Notes under the pieces: generated by a model
Database searches by the model: none
Told to the model about the DNA's origin: nothing
Seen by the model: the letters and a program-made list of their open reading frames with translations, nothing else
Program-made: the position numbers and the translations under genes
Source of the DNA: Stentor roeselii
Taxonomy: Eukaryota > Ciliophora > Heterotrichea > Heterotrichida > Stentoridae
Length of the DNA stretch: 64,000 bases
Assembly (NCBI GenBank): GCA_006503475.1
Contig: RSEH01000034.1
Location: 62,001-126,000 of the forward strand
Direction of reading: 5' to 3'
Shown: positions 46,162 to 56,000 of the stretch, in pieces
Position numbering within the stretch: position 1 is the first letter of the stretch
How the letters are laid out: every line of letters begins with the position of its first letter

Positions 46162-47478
46162 ATGAATCCAGGATTTAATAGGAACTTTAAATCTTTGAAA
46201 ATCAAAGAAACTTTGCAAACAAAATCATATTGTTCATCTCCTCAGCAGACCACAAAGCAACTGCGTAGTTTTACTCCACTAAGCAAACACAAATGTCATC
46301 TAAAAGATACAAAACTTCAAATTCAAGTAAAAGGTCCCAGTTTCGAATTCGGTCTAACTCCAAGATTCGAAAAATTCTTCATCCCAGTGACAAACCACAA
46401 GCCAAGTGATCTTCAAATCCACGAAATAAACAAAAGAATAAAACAAAACAAGATATCCAGCCGACTCTCTCCAACCGAAAGATCTTTACTATCCAGACAA
46501 AAAGCCCAAAAGCATAAAATCCGATCAGAAGTAACAAAACTAGCAAAGGAATGTCTAATGACCTTAAAAAAAGAGAAGTTTCAAGGAATCATCCAATTAA
46601 AAACCCACAAATATTCATTAAGACTAAAACAAGGAGAGTTCAAAAGACTTGCGAAAGTTTGGAGTCAGTTTCTTTCCCTATGTGGCTTTTGTTTCTGTAT
46701 TACAAAAGTCATTGAAAATCGAAAACGTCTTAAAAATCGAAACCGACAGCGATTGAAATGGATTCGAAGTATCTGCAGGGCAATTGGGAAGTTTCGAATT
46801 GTTCTGAGGAAGGTTAGGGCCCGGAAGAGCTTGAAGGTAAGTTTTATTTAGAAACTTAAAGTCACGTTCTTACCTGTCATCAAGTTGTGGGTACGAGCAA
46901 AGCACACCAAATATAGAAATGAACTGGCTAATTACCTTGAAAGCGCGGTTTCAGAGGCTGGGTTGTATCGTTTAATTGTTAAAATGAATGACAACTGTAA
47001 ATTCATCCAGAAATCTCTTAGGTCCTGCCTGGCTTACAAGAGAATAGTTTATAAAAAACTGATCCAAGGCTGGGAAACTGTCGAAGCTGAACTCTCATCA
47101 AAAACCCGCAAAACCCTGAAATTTTCCATAACTCCGGAGCAGTCCCCTGATAAAAAAACCCGTTTTTCAGTTCCTCTAGAAGTAAGACTCGTTTTTATCC
47201 GAAAGTTCCTAAAAGAAAAATTCAAAAATTTCTTGAAAGTATTAAACGTCCATCTTTCAGAATGTCGAGAAATCGATAAAACAAATGAAGAAAACAAGTG
47301 GGACATATTAAATCACGATATTGTCCTTCCATACCCAACCCGGCCAGTATTTCCTTTATTTATAAACATCTTCCCTTCAAGTATTTTCCAAGAACTAAGA
47401 AAATCCGCATTAAAAAACCGTACAAGCTGGGAATTTCTTTTAGATCAAGACCGATTGAAGCTAGAAAAAAGTTATTAA
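46162..47478 (+). CDS. Basic hypothetical protein, 433 aa, one 15-nt intron
   Basis: Two frames join across GTAAGTTTTATTTAG (46837-46851), giving ...RARKSLK then KLKVTFLPVIKLWVRAK. The start is ATG 46162, behind ACTATAA. The protein is strongly basic (Lys/Arg), with repeated helical segments rich in Arg, Phe and Trp in the middle (KRLAKVWSQFLSLC, RQRLKWIRSICRAIGKF), which recall IQ-like or calmodulin-binding helices, but no exact IQ motif is clear. The tail repeats similar helices. The next gene starts 10 nt after the stop. Function unknown. Confidence 0.8.
46837..46851 (+). other. 15-nt intron, phase 0
   Basis: GTAAGTTTTATTTAG; the terminal TAG would stop translation in frame if retained. 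Both flanking frames are long and share the same basic composition. Confidence 0.9.
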
Positions 47479-47488
47479 AGTAATAAAC

Positions 47489-47872
47489 ATGGTGAGATTA
47501 CGGCCAGACCCACGTGGAGTCGATTTTCACGAACTCTTCAAGTCCCAGACAACAGGAATGCCTTTTTCTAAAGTATCGATAAAATATTATTATTACAGGT
47601 GGATGGATCATGCTTTGAAGGCGCCTTTCGTTGCTATGCCTGCGACTTTTGCTACTTTTTTTGCGGGATGGTTTTTCTATAGTTATTTCAGAGATTATAT
47701 GAGACTTGGAGCGAAAACAAACAAGAATTACATGGTGAATGAAAGACTATTTGAATATCCTGCCAATGCCGCTGATAGAAGACATATTAGAGGAGAATGG
47801 AATAACAACTTTTACTGCTGGACTGATAGTCCTGACTGTGGAAAGGACTTCAAACAGAGGTACTTTAGTTAA
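47489..47872 (+). CDS. Small single-helix membrane protein, 127 aa, possibly ATP synthase subunit f-like
   Basis: One membrane helix lies at ~47-70 (KAPFVAMPATFATFFAGWFFYSYF), preceded by a tyrosine-rich basic element (KYYYYRWMDHA) and followed by a Tyr/Arg/Asn-rich tail. The Tyr-rich element before a single helix resembles mitochondrial ATP synthase subunit f (…YYRYYNKY… then one helix), and length is near that family, so this is a possible identity. It could equally be another respiratory accessory subunit. ATG 47489 follows AGTAATAAAC, 10 nt after the upstream stop. Confidence 0.7.
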   Translation: MVRLRPDPRGVDFHELFKSQTTGMPFSKVSIKYYYYRWMDHALKAPFVAMPATFATFFAGWFFYSYFRDYMRLGAKTNKNYMVNERLFEYPANAADRRHIRGEWNNNFYCWTDSPDCGKDFKQRYFS

Positions 47873-47879
47873 GTTTAGA

Positions 47880-48869
47880 TTAGGAGCCTGAATTTTGAAG
47901 AGCTTTTAATAACTCTTCTTCTGAGACTAAGTCGCTTTTTTTGAATGATGGCTTTTTAGTCACTTTTTTCACTTCACTTTTAACGTTTTTACGTTTTGGT
48001 GTGTAAGTTTCACTCGGCATGTCGTTGTCACTGTCTTTTTCGATGAAGCTGTCGTTTGAGTCAGACCCGTTTTTTTTTTTCTTACGATTTTTCGCTTTAG
48101 GAACATTTTTTTTTATTTCTTTTTTTTCTTTTTTTTCCTCGATTTTATTCTCTTCTTTTTTCACCTTCACTTCACTTGTCTTTGCCCATGGAAGAGTCCT
48201 TCCAGTTTTAATTTCATTTGATTTACTTTTATTCGGTTTTTCCAAAACCAAGCTACAAAGCAAGTCATCTTCTTCAGGGTTGAAGTTTCCTTCTTTCAAC
48301 TTATTTGACCTAGTAAGAACGATTTGTTCAATTTTTTCCTCAGGTTTTTTTGAAGGCGTCGCATCGATGGCAAGGGTTGAATCCAGTTGAATCGAAGGAG
48401 GTTCTTCAATAAGTTGAGTAGGTTCGATTTTCGGACTGGGGATCAGAATGGTCGGTTCAAATAAAGTCTGAACGAGAAGTGTAGGTTCAAAATTGTCAGG
48501 AATGACTAAAGTCGGTTCGTCGTAGTCATTGTTTTTCGCCTGGTCTATTCGAATATCTGCCTCTTTTAAAGGATTTGGATTCAAATGGTCTTCAGCGACT
48601 TGCCAGAATCTCAACTCGGCTTGGAGCTGCTCTGATAGAAGATTCGCTGGGAGGAATAGTTTTCCAATCCTCATGAAATCGAGAACTACTGAGAAATAAG
48701 AAGGGTTCCTGTCGAAGAAATAAGCACCATCAAAGATTATCATGTGATCCACGTCTCTTCCTGTGATCACCTTGGCTAGAAGAGAATTCGGGTACTTCAT
48801 GACTGTCGCTCTTAGCACTCTAAAGCGTTTTCCTCCAATATCTAAGGTGAGAACTGGGGAAAGCTCCAT
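47880..48869 (-). CDS. BTB/K+-channel T1-type (KCTD-like) protein, 329 aa
   Basis: Residues ~6-95 form a T1/BTB domain: LTLDIGGKRFRVLRATVMKY, FFDRNPSYFSVVLDFMRIGK, LRFWQVAEDHL. No membrane segment follows, so it is KCTD-like rather than a channel; KCTDs are often cullin-3 adaptors. Residues ~118-165 contain five or six spaced E-P-T-x-L-I/V units (DEPTLVIP, FEPTLLVQ, FEPTILIP, IEPTQLIE), an unusual short-motif array. The tail is Lys/Glu-rich with nuclear-signal-like runs (KAKNRKKKKNG). ATG 48869 follows TTAGAATAA. Convergent with the 47489 gene, stops 7 nt apart. Confidence 0.85.
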   Translation of the reverse strand: MELSPVLTLDIGGKRFRVLRATVMKYPNSLLAKVITGRDVDHMIIFDGAYFFDRNPSYFSVVLDFMRIGKLFLPANLLSEQLQAELRFWQVAEDHLNPNPLKEADIRIDQAKNNDYDEPTLVIPDNFEPTLLVQTLFEPTILIPSPKIEPTQLIEEPPSIQLDSTLAIDATPSKKPEEKIEQIVLTRSNKLKEGNFNPEEDDLLCSLVLEKPNKSKSNEIKTGRTLPWAKTSEVKVKKEENKIEEKKEKKEIKKNVPKAKNRKKKKNGSDSNDSFIEKDSDNDMPSETYTPKRKNVKSEVKKVTKKPSFKKSDLVSEEELLKALQNSGS

Positions 48870-48972
48870 TTATTCTAAATCTTGTCAATGAAAAACCCGC
48901 GGATTCACTGTTCTTGAGAAGGATCTTTAGAGTTCGTTTTTAGAGGCTTTAAAAGTTATGTTATCGATTAAT

Positions 48973-49245
48973 TTAATTCTTGAATTTTAGTTCTATATTG
49001 GAAAGAAAACTTGAGATCTCTGAAAAGTCCAGGAATGTCTTTCGAAGCTTTCCTACACCCAGAGGCTCTTTTTCAGACACTGACCAAAAAATAGTGTTTT
49101 CGGTTTTTGGACCTGGACTGCTTGTTTCGAAGTCAAAATTGTAAAGTTTTGATTGACTTTGCTGTCTTTCAAGACAGTCTAACTTGATTTCTGAAAGCCA
49201 TTCGTCGTTTAGTGCTTGGAATTCTTGAGATAACTCACGAAACAT
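48973..49245 (-). CDS. Small hypothetical protein, 90 aa
   Basis: ATG 49245 follows CTTTTATAAACTA. The product (MFRELSQEFQALNDEWLSEI...) has an amphipathic N-terminal helix, a Ser/Pro-rich middle (TSSPGPKTENT) and a helical tail. No domain recognised. It sits next to the largest gene-poor stretch. Confidence 0.55.
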   Translation of the reverse strand: MFRELSQEFQALNDEWLSEIKLDCLERQQSQSKLYNFDFETSSPGPKTENTIFWSVSEKEPLGVGKLRKTFLDFSEISSFLSNIELKFKN

Positions 49246-51221
49246 TAGTTTATAAAAGTCGATATTTGCGCAGTTTACCCTTGACGCTTACACCATTTCC
49301 GTGGTTCATAATGGACTTGATATTTAAGTTTTGGAGGGATTTTTTTGAAGAGTATTATTTGAATTTTTAGAAATAAAATTTTTCATATTGGATTTTTTGA
49401 TCGGCAGAAGTTTTGGGAATGGAGTTTATTGGGAATTTTCTTGTTTTAGGGATTGATTTTTTTTTTTTGGGATAGGGTTAGGTAATTTGAGAATAGTATT
49501 TGAATATGGTTTTCCTTTTATTTCTGGGTTTGTATGCTGATTTTTTAACTAATTTCATTAAATATTTAAGAGGGATGTTTTATGGTTTTGTGAGATTCTG
49601 ATAGGATGAAGGATCAGCTGTAGGAAATTCTATTGAATTACAACTTCAAAATACCAAAATTATTTACCCTACTAATATATTATCAACACATATTATATAT
49701 CAGTTTATAAATTTTTATAAGTCTTATTTCTTAGTTCTCCAAAATTTCATTTGTTAACACCAATTTACCTTGAATATCAGAAATTCAAAATGTTTTTCAG
49801 TATTTATTTCTTGATGTGCTCAAAATTTCATGTACTCACAAGTACTAACCCTTTATATCAGAAATTCGATAAGATACTCTTTAATATCCTAAAAATTGAG
49901 ATCTATAATACTAACCCTCAATATCAGAAATTCAATAAGATACACTTTAATATCCTAAAAATTGAGAGCTATAAATTCTTGCACACATTAAAACATATAT
50001 TTATGAGTTCAGAATACATGTAATTCTTCTGAACGTTTGCATAAGTCATCTTTAATGATAAAATTGTAAATAGAAATTAAGTCAGCTATAATGCTATCTG
50101 TTATTGACAATTCTACATCTATATCCATAAACTACTTATAAAAGGATGATTATTTGGCTATTATTCAGTGCGAAATTAGCTTTTGATGGAGTAAGTTCAG
50201 AAAATCTGGGATCTACTATTAAGAACTTTTAGTTTTGTTTATATTAATCAGGTAGTTAAATAATTGATTAATTATTAGTATTTATTTAAATTTCTTCATT
50301 CTAAACTATATGAATTAGGTCTTTGTATTAACTTCTTTGATGTTTATTTCGGATAAAGCTTCAGACATTTTGCATCTAACTTAAGAAAAGCCCAAGATTT
50401 ACAAAAAGAATGGTTAAAAGTTTAAAGGCTTCTGATGAGCAAGCCATATTTACAGTTTTCAATATTAATTTCACATATTTACTTACAATTTCAAAGATTT
50501 AACCGACTGGTCAGATTTTCAATTCTTATCGTTTCTAAGAAAAGGAATTAGAATAAGAAAAATTACAGACTGATAAAGACAGTGAGAAGTTAATAAAATC
50601 GATAAAAGTAAGCAATAGGGAAAAGCTAAATACTTTGACTTCGATAAAGTTTTCAAGATTACGGTATAATACAATTAGAAAAAAAAACATATTATAAATA
50701 AAGTATAAATAAGCTTAGAAAAATCACTACGGATATCACCATAATTAGATTAAAATTTCAAGACACAGATTTATTTCGACTGAGATTATAGAATTCGAAG
50801 CAGTTTGAGAAGAAATTAATTAAATAGGCCTAATTTCGAGCACTTAACACAAAAAACAAGATTTAACTATTTTCTAGAGGAAATTCAATATCTCAATCAA
50901 TCAAACCGAAAGGCAAAATTTTTTAATGGGTTCATTTCGCCAACCGTTTTTTATATCATGCCTCATGCCTATGCGTATTCGAAATAAACCTATACTTGAT
51001 TATCTATATAGACACTCTGTATTCTTAAATTAAAAAAAAGATAATAATACTAAATGAACTGTACTAGCCTAAAGTTACGAGCTACGCTCCCAATCTTTTA
51101 TTTTTATCACTGAAATCCATGTTATTCCTGTTAATCATGTTATCCCTTATTCCTTATAATTCTTCAATTTTTGCAGTATCTTCCACATCATTTCTTCATC
51201 ATCATTTTACCCATAATAAAA
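49246..51221. other. Gene-poor region, ~2 kb
   Basis: This is the longest stretch without a convincing gene. It is very AT-rich, with a 66-bp tandem duplication at 49844-49975 and scattered T-runs. The one frame longer than 80 codons (49751-50023) is driven by that repeat and is not believed. A plus-strand frame 51119-51436 overlaps the next gene in another phase. Near 50.93-51.1 kb the DNA is less AT-rich (for example CGAGCTACGCTCCCA); a non-coding RNA could lie here, but I cannot show one. Confidence 0.4.
49844..49975. repeat. 66-bp tandem duplication
   Basis: Two copies start at 49844 and 49910 (ACTAACCCT... ATATCAGAAATTC... TTAATATCCTAAAAATTGAGA). A partial, more diverged copy of the ATATCAGAAATTC part lies near 49777. 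Non-coding. Confidence 0.85.
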
Positions 51222-52316
51222 ATGGTGTTCTTAACCAAAGAGGCTCTGGAGAATCTAAAGGTTTACAAATACCATGGAACGCCTTTAACTCCTTTATGTC
51301 GTCTTTTGAACTGGCTACTCTGGGAACCGATAGCGAAATGGCTTCCAAGCTGGTTAGCACCAAACACAATCACTATAATTTCCTCTCTTTCCATGATCAT
51401 AAGTATCGGTCTTCTCTGCTACCAAGCAGACGTTGATCTAAAGTCGCAGCCAAGCACGGGTTATTTGGCTCTGGCTCTTTTCGGGTACTGGTTTTACGAC
51501 TTGCTGGACTGTTTAGACGGTAAACAAGCCAGAAATCTTAAAGTCTCCAGTCCTCTAGGCCAGCTGTTAGACCACGGTTTGGATGGAAGTGTGAATGTCT
51601 TCACAACTGCGATGATCAACATCATCTTCTCAGGGAATTTCCACACCTGGGAGCCTTTCTTCGTCACATTTGCGATAATGACTCTGCACTTTTACGCTGC
51701 CTGGACTGAGAAGAAATGTGGAATAATGAGAACGTCTTTTGGAGGGTTCGGAGTGCATGAGTTCACCCATTTTAACTACCTGCACATTGTTCTTACTATG
51801 GTTTATGGGTATGAGTTTTGGGATTATGAGTTGTTTGGGTTTAAGTTGAGGTTTTTGCATTGTGTTTATTTGAGTATCACGTATGTCACACTGTTGCCGA
51901 TGTATCTTTATGAAAATTTGGTCATCGTTGGTATTTCGAGCTTTGCTACCATCTTTCCTATGCTTCAGATGTACCTCGCTGGGTGGCTTTTGTACTCGAG
52001 TGAAGTTTATAAGGGATGCTTGATTTTTGTACTTCTTTCCATTGGGTCTATCATTGGAGTCATGAATGTTGATCATACTGTTAGGAATACTACTAAAGAG
52101 GATTTTAATTACTTGAGGGCTGACTCGACTTTGTTTTTAATGGCCTCGATTGGGATTTATTATTTTAGAAGTCATGTTTTGGCTGTTGATGCTGTATATG
52201 GTTTGTTTGTGGTTTCTTTTGTTTATTTCTGGGTTTTTACTATTGGAGTCACTTTAACGATTTCGAGATTTTTAGATATTCCCCTATTTAGTGTCAAAAA
52301 ACCTAAAACTAGTTAA
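51222..52316 (+). CDS. CDP-alcohol phosphotransferase (choline/ethanolamine phosphotransferase), 364 aa
   Basis: The catalytic motif D-G-x2-A-R-x8-G-x3-D-x3-D is complete at ~101-123 (DGKQARNLKVSSPLGQLLDH ... D). The start segment YKYHGTPLTPLCRLLNWLLW and WLAPNTITIISSL are typical of CEPT1/EPT1. Eight to ten membrane helices follow. The enzyme moves phosphocholine or phosphoethanolamine from CDP to diacylglycerol, making PC/PE in ER/Golgi membranes; the headgroup cannot be decided by eye. I choose ATG 51222 (MVFLTKEALENLK), behind CCATAATAAAA, over the outer frame limit. Its 3' end is partly duplicated downstream. Confidence 0.94.
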   Translation: MVFLTKEALENLKVYKYHGTPLTPLCRLLNWLLWEPIAKWLPSWLAPNTITIISSLSMIISIGLLCYQADVDLKSQPSTGYLALALFGYWFYDLLDCLDGKQARNLKVSSPLGQLLDHGLDGSVNVFTTAMINIIFSGNFHTWEPFFVTFAIMTLHFYAAWTEKKCGIMRTSFGGFGVHEFTHFNYLHIVLTMVYGYEFWDYELFGFKLRFLHCVYLSITYVTLLPMYLYENLVIVGISSFATIFPMLQMYLAGWLLYSSEVYKGCLIFVLLSIGSIIGVMNVDHTVRNTTKEDFNYLRADSTLFLMASIGIYYFRSHVLAVDAVYGLFVVSFVYFWVFTIGVTLTISRFLDIPLFSVKKPKTS

Positions 52317-52405
52317 GTTAGATTTAATATTAAGGATATCTTAGGTGTTGATTTAAATAATTGGAAAAAGTGTTTATGTAAGACTTAGTTAAATCTTTGA
52401 TTAAA

Positions 52406-52479
52406 ATAACATCACTGATACTTGATTTATACCCCTGCTTAAATTGTTTAGCAGTACTCTAACATTGAGTTTTGAAATC
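52406..52479 (-). other. Second, more diverged tRNA-like copy
   Basis: This is the partner of 52667-52739 in the tandem duplication. The anticodon-type stem is fully paired here (CTGCT/AGCAG) although three of its pairs differ from the other copy (CCGTT/GACGG), two by changes on both sides; the D-stem ACTC/GAGT is identical. The T-arm is degraded. Confidence 0.35.
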
Positions 52480-52666
52480 TTAGATGAATTCAGATTTTTA
52501 CTATTGGAATCACTTTAATGATTTTCGGTGCTTTAGGTACCCCTAATTAGTGTTGAAAACTAAAAGTAACTAAGCTAGAAATATCATTAAGGATATGGTA
52601 AGGTTTATTTCAAGTCCTTTTAAAGAGATAGGACCTTAAATAAGAATTTTTTATTTTAGCTAAAAA

Positions 52667-52739
52667 TGACCCCACTGAGACTTGAACTCAGACCCCCGTC
52701 TAATTGGTTAACGGTACTCTAGCATTGAGTTATGAGATC
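52667..52739 (-). tRNA. tRNA-like sequence (probable tRNA relic or tRNA-derived RNA)
   Basis: Read on the minus strand, it folds as a cloverleaf: acceptor GATCTCA with TGGGGTC (7 pairs, two G-T wobbles), D-arm ACTC/GAGT, anticodon stem CCGTT/GACGG, and T-arm CTGAG-TTCAAGT-CTCAG with a good B-box. Two defects: the anticodon loop has 9 nt (AACCAATTA), so no anticodon can be read, and the D-loop lacks GG. Wobble pairs favour the minus strand. I therefore do not assign an amino acid. Confidence 0.4.
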
Positions 52740-52930
52740 TGAGATTTATTAGCAATGAAAAATTTTGAAGCATGATATATTTGACTGAAAGAATAAAAAC
52801 CTATAAATTTTTAGGTCCACTCCTTAACCCAAAATTAATTTCTCATCAACTTTTACTCCAAAACAACAATTAAAAATTTCCTAAATCAAATTCCATATTC
52901 TTCTAAATCAATCAAACCATTATAAAGATA

Positions 52931-53068
52931 ATGTTTTTCCTGCATCCCAAGGCAGAGATTGAAAAAGAATCAAACGAGCTGATGAACAAATTCTTGAAAT
53001 ATCTGAGCTTCGGTGCAGTAGCAGTGATCCTGATGAGACTCTCTCCAAAGTTCCTTGCCCGTGATTAG
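52931..53068 (+). CDS. 45-aa single-helix membrane protein
   Basis: A short frame (MFFLHPKAEIEKESNELMNK...) runs from ATG 52931, behind TTATAAAGATA, to TAG, 13 nt before the MON2 gene. It has an amphipathic helix followed by a membrane helix (YLSFGAVAVILMRLSPKF) and a short positive end. The design recalls tiny tail-anchored mitochondrial proteins such as TOM5/TOM6-type import subunits or small respiratory subunits; this is inference only. The start context, codon use and tight fit between neighbours support a real gene. Confidence 0.6.
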   Translation: MFFLHPKAEIEKESNELMNKFLKYLSFGAVAVILMRLSPKFLARD

Positions 53069-53081
53069 TTAGTAATAAATA

Positions 53082-56000
53082 ATGAGTTTGCACGATAGCC
53101 TCGAATCAGACCTGCGAATCATTTCAACAGAAGGCAAGAAGAAAAGTTCTCAAATAAAAGACTTAGCAGACAAAGCCCTAGTCGACTTACGAAAATCTCC
53201 AATGATTCCATCAGACTCTATCCTTCAGGTAGTTGAATCAGTTAAAGGTGTGGGTGTGGTAAAGATTTACACTCATATCATCAACATCCTTCAAAAGCTC
53301 CTGACTCATCATCTGATTGACAGCATTTCTATCATCTCAGTCCTGGAGTTCTTAAGTTCCATCATCTTAGAGGTTAACGAAGAATCACTTCAGCTGAAAA
53401 GTCTTCAAACAATCATGCTCGTACTCAACCCTCAAGTAGTCATTCTCACTGAAGACCTCGTCGGCATTGTCTGGAAACTCAGTCTTTCCTTACAAAATTT
53501 TAAATCAGCGCTAGTCCGAAACACCGCATCAGCCAGTCTTCGTCAACTGGTCGACATCACCTTTGAAAAGCTCTACGATTGCAAAGACCGTCCTGATTCC
53601 TGTGAAGCGAAAAGTATTGGAGAAAGTTCAGTGGTTCTTTTCAGGTATATCAATGAATTAGTTGCTGGAAATCATATCATGTGGACTGGTGAAAAATGTA
53701 AAATGAAAGCGGAAGGTGTTGGACTTTTGATAAGTATTATATCAAGGAAGAACTTTGCATCGTGCTTGAGCTTGGAATGGAAAAAGGAACTGGAAAGGAC
53801 GATGATGGTGCTGAAGGATAATTTAAGTGAGAGTATTGAAGAGGGTTATACGAATCTTTGCATTTCTGCCTGTGTTCATATTGTTAACCTCACACAGACC
53901 GGCCATGAACACCTTACTCGACTCAAGCCGTATATTGAAGGCCGCACTTTTCCGGACTGGATCAAAATTTCAGCATTAGAAGCTGTGACTCTTATTCTAA
54001 GGAAACCTAATCAACTGGAAAGTCTTCTTGTTGATGAAATTCTTGTCAAACTATTTGAAAGTTGTGGAAAAGCTGCTGTTGAACTTGTTGATAATGATGA
54101 TGGAAAAAATTCGAAGGCTAAGGTTAGGATTGTTATTGAAATTCTTAGTCATCTGGTTGAATGCTTTACTGATTATTGTATGAGAAATCGATTGGTGCTT
54201 AATGAAGGGGTTTTAAGTGATAAGAATGCTGAAAGTTTATTGTTTCAGATCTGGAAACCTTGCTTGGCTTTGATTTCTGCTTTGTTGAATATCAATTTAT
54301 CTGAAAATCAGCTGCAGTCTGTTCTTACGATTTATCAGAGTCTTATCAACTTTTTAGGAACTTTCGCTTTGGTGCAAGGCCGAGAAGCAACAATCTCCTC
54401 TCTAGCAATCCACTCAAAGCCAACAGGTACAGCCTTAACCTACAAGCAGCTCCTCTGTTTCAAAACCCTTCTAAACGTAGCCCACGGTCTTCACTGCGTG
54501 CTAGACATGAAATCCTGGCATCGAATCCTAAACAACTTCCAAGTCCTAGACACATTTCTAAAGAGTTGCAAAAGTGAAGACGAAACAACAATTTTAAAAA
54601 CAGCTTTAGACAACTTATTCACAAGTACATCATCATGGAGCCTTGCAGCTCTGACAGAGTTTATCGGTGCTCTCGGTCAACTCGCTTTAGAATACATGGA
54701 AGCTTTGAGTTCCAACGACAAAAAAGTCTCAGTAACAAGAATCTTCGGGCTCGACAAGCTAATAACCGTGACTCTGAGCAACCTTGACCGTGTTCACCTC
54801 TTCTGGGACAACATCGCCGTTTACCTCGACTGTACCTGCAACTCAAAGTCTTCAGAGATAAAGCACATCGGAATCTCCGGCCTTTCTAAACTCATCGTCA
54901 AGCTTTTCAAGCACTTCGTCGATTACCCTCCACAAGTGAATGAAACCAGCAAGTGGAGTAACTGGCAAAAAACTTTATTCGCTTCTTTGCATGAGTTGGC
55001 AAGTAAACAAGAAGCTGAAGTCTATAAATCGATTTACTCTATTCTTCAGTCATGTGGAGCTCAACTTGATAAATCGGGCTGGGCTGTTATTTTAGCGATT
55101 TTGTTTGAACAGGACCTGGGAAGCAACTCTTCGCTGGCTTTTAAATGTTTGCATTTGATTGTTAATGATTTCTTGGAAAGTGAAGAACTTTTGAGTTGTC
55201 TTGGAAAATTAGTGAGTTTTATATCGAAGTTCGCTTGTTCGAAAGATATCAATCAAAGTATCGGCGCTGTCGGGATGTATTGGAACTTGGCTGATTATTT
55301 AGGAAGAGTGGGAAAAGATGAGGAGGACAGTTGGTGGCTTATTTTGGGAAAACTTAAAGAACTCGGGCAAGACTCTCGGCTCGAAGTCAGACACTCTGCT
55401 CTTCATTCTTTGCATGTCGCACTTACTACTCATGGGTCTTGCCTCTCACAGGGACTATGGAAGAGAATCATGGAAAATATCATCCTTGACCTTCTTCGAC
55501 ATATTTCAAGCACCTACTTCAATAATGCGACTCTTACACAAGAAGTTCCCATCCTCGAGCCACAAGGCTTTATGCAAGCAGAGCCTTCAGAAAGTCCTCC
55601 AAAAAGAGGTAAAAAAAATCTCCAAATTTCTATTCCTACTGACCTGGCACATCCTCTTGTTAGTGAAACTCCGAAATTCGCTGGAAAAATCGAGATGCCG
55701 AAAGAGGATAAAATCATTATTCATCATTCTCGTGATACTTTAGAGAAGCAATGGGAAGAAACTTTTCATATTTTTACTCAAAACCTTGGGAAATTGTTTC
55801 GGACTTATTTGTCAAATCTGGAAAAAAGTGATGAAGATGTGTTTAAAACACCGACTTTAAAGAAGAACTGGGATTTGTTGATTTTGAGACTAAAAGAAGG
55901 TCTAGATCACGGAACGACTAACATAATCACAGCAGTTCTAAAGGCAGTGAAAGAATTACTGAGTTGTCCAAAGGTCAGCACCTTGTTTTTCAATAAATGG

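Larger units (their letters stand above)
52234..52745. repeat. ~261-bp tandem duplication of the phosphotransferase 3' end and flank
   Basis: The segment 52234-52490 (last ~83 bp of the gene plus 3' flank) is repeated at 52495-52745 at an offset of 260-261 bp. The coding part of the second copy is degraded (TTTTTACTATTGGAATCACTTTAATGATT against TTTTTACTATTGGAGTCACTTTAACGATT), so this is an older event. Both copies contain a tRNA-like segment on the minus strand. Confidence 0.88.

Noticed and set aside
49751-50023. 90-codon ORF
   Set aside because: The frame is kept open by a 66-bp repeat (a multiple of 3); AT-driven composition (Ile/Lys/Phe/Tyr), no start context.
51119-51436. 105-codon ORF
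   Set aside because: It overlaps the phosphotransferase gene in another frame; a shadow.
52667-52739. A functional tRNA with a named amino acid
   Set aside because: The 9-nt anticodon loop and D-loop without GG do not allow an anticodon to be read; kept as tRNA-like only.
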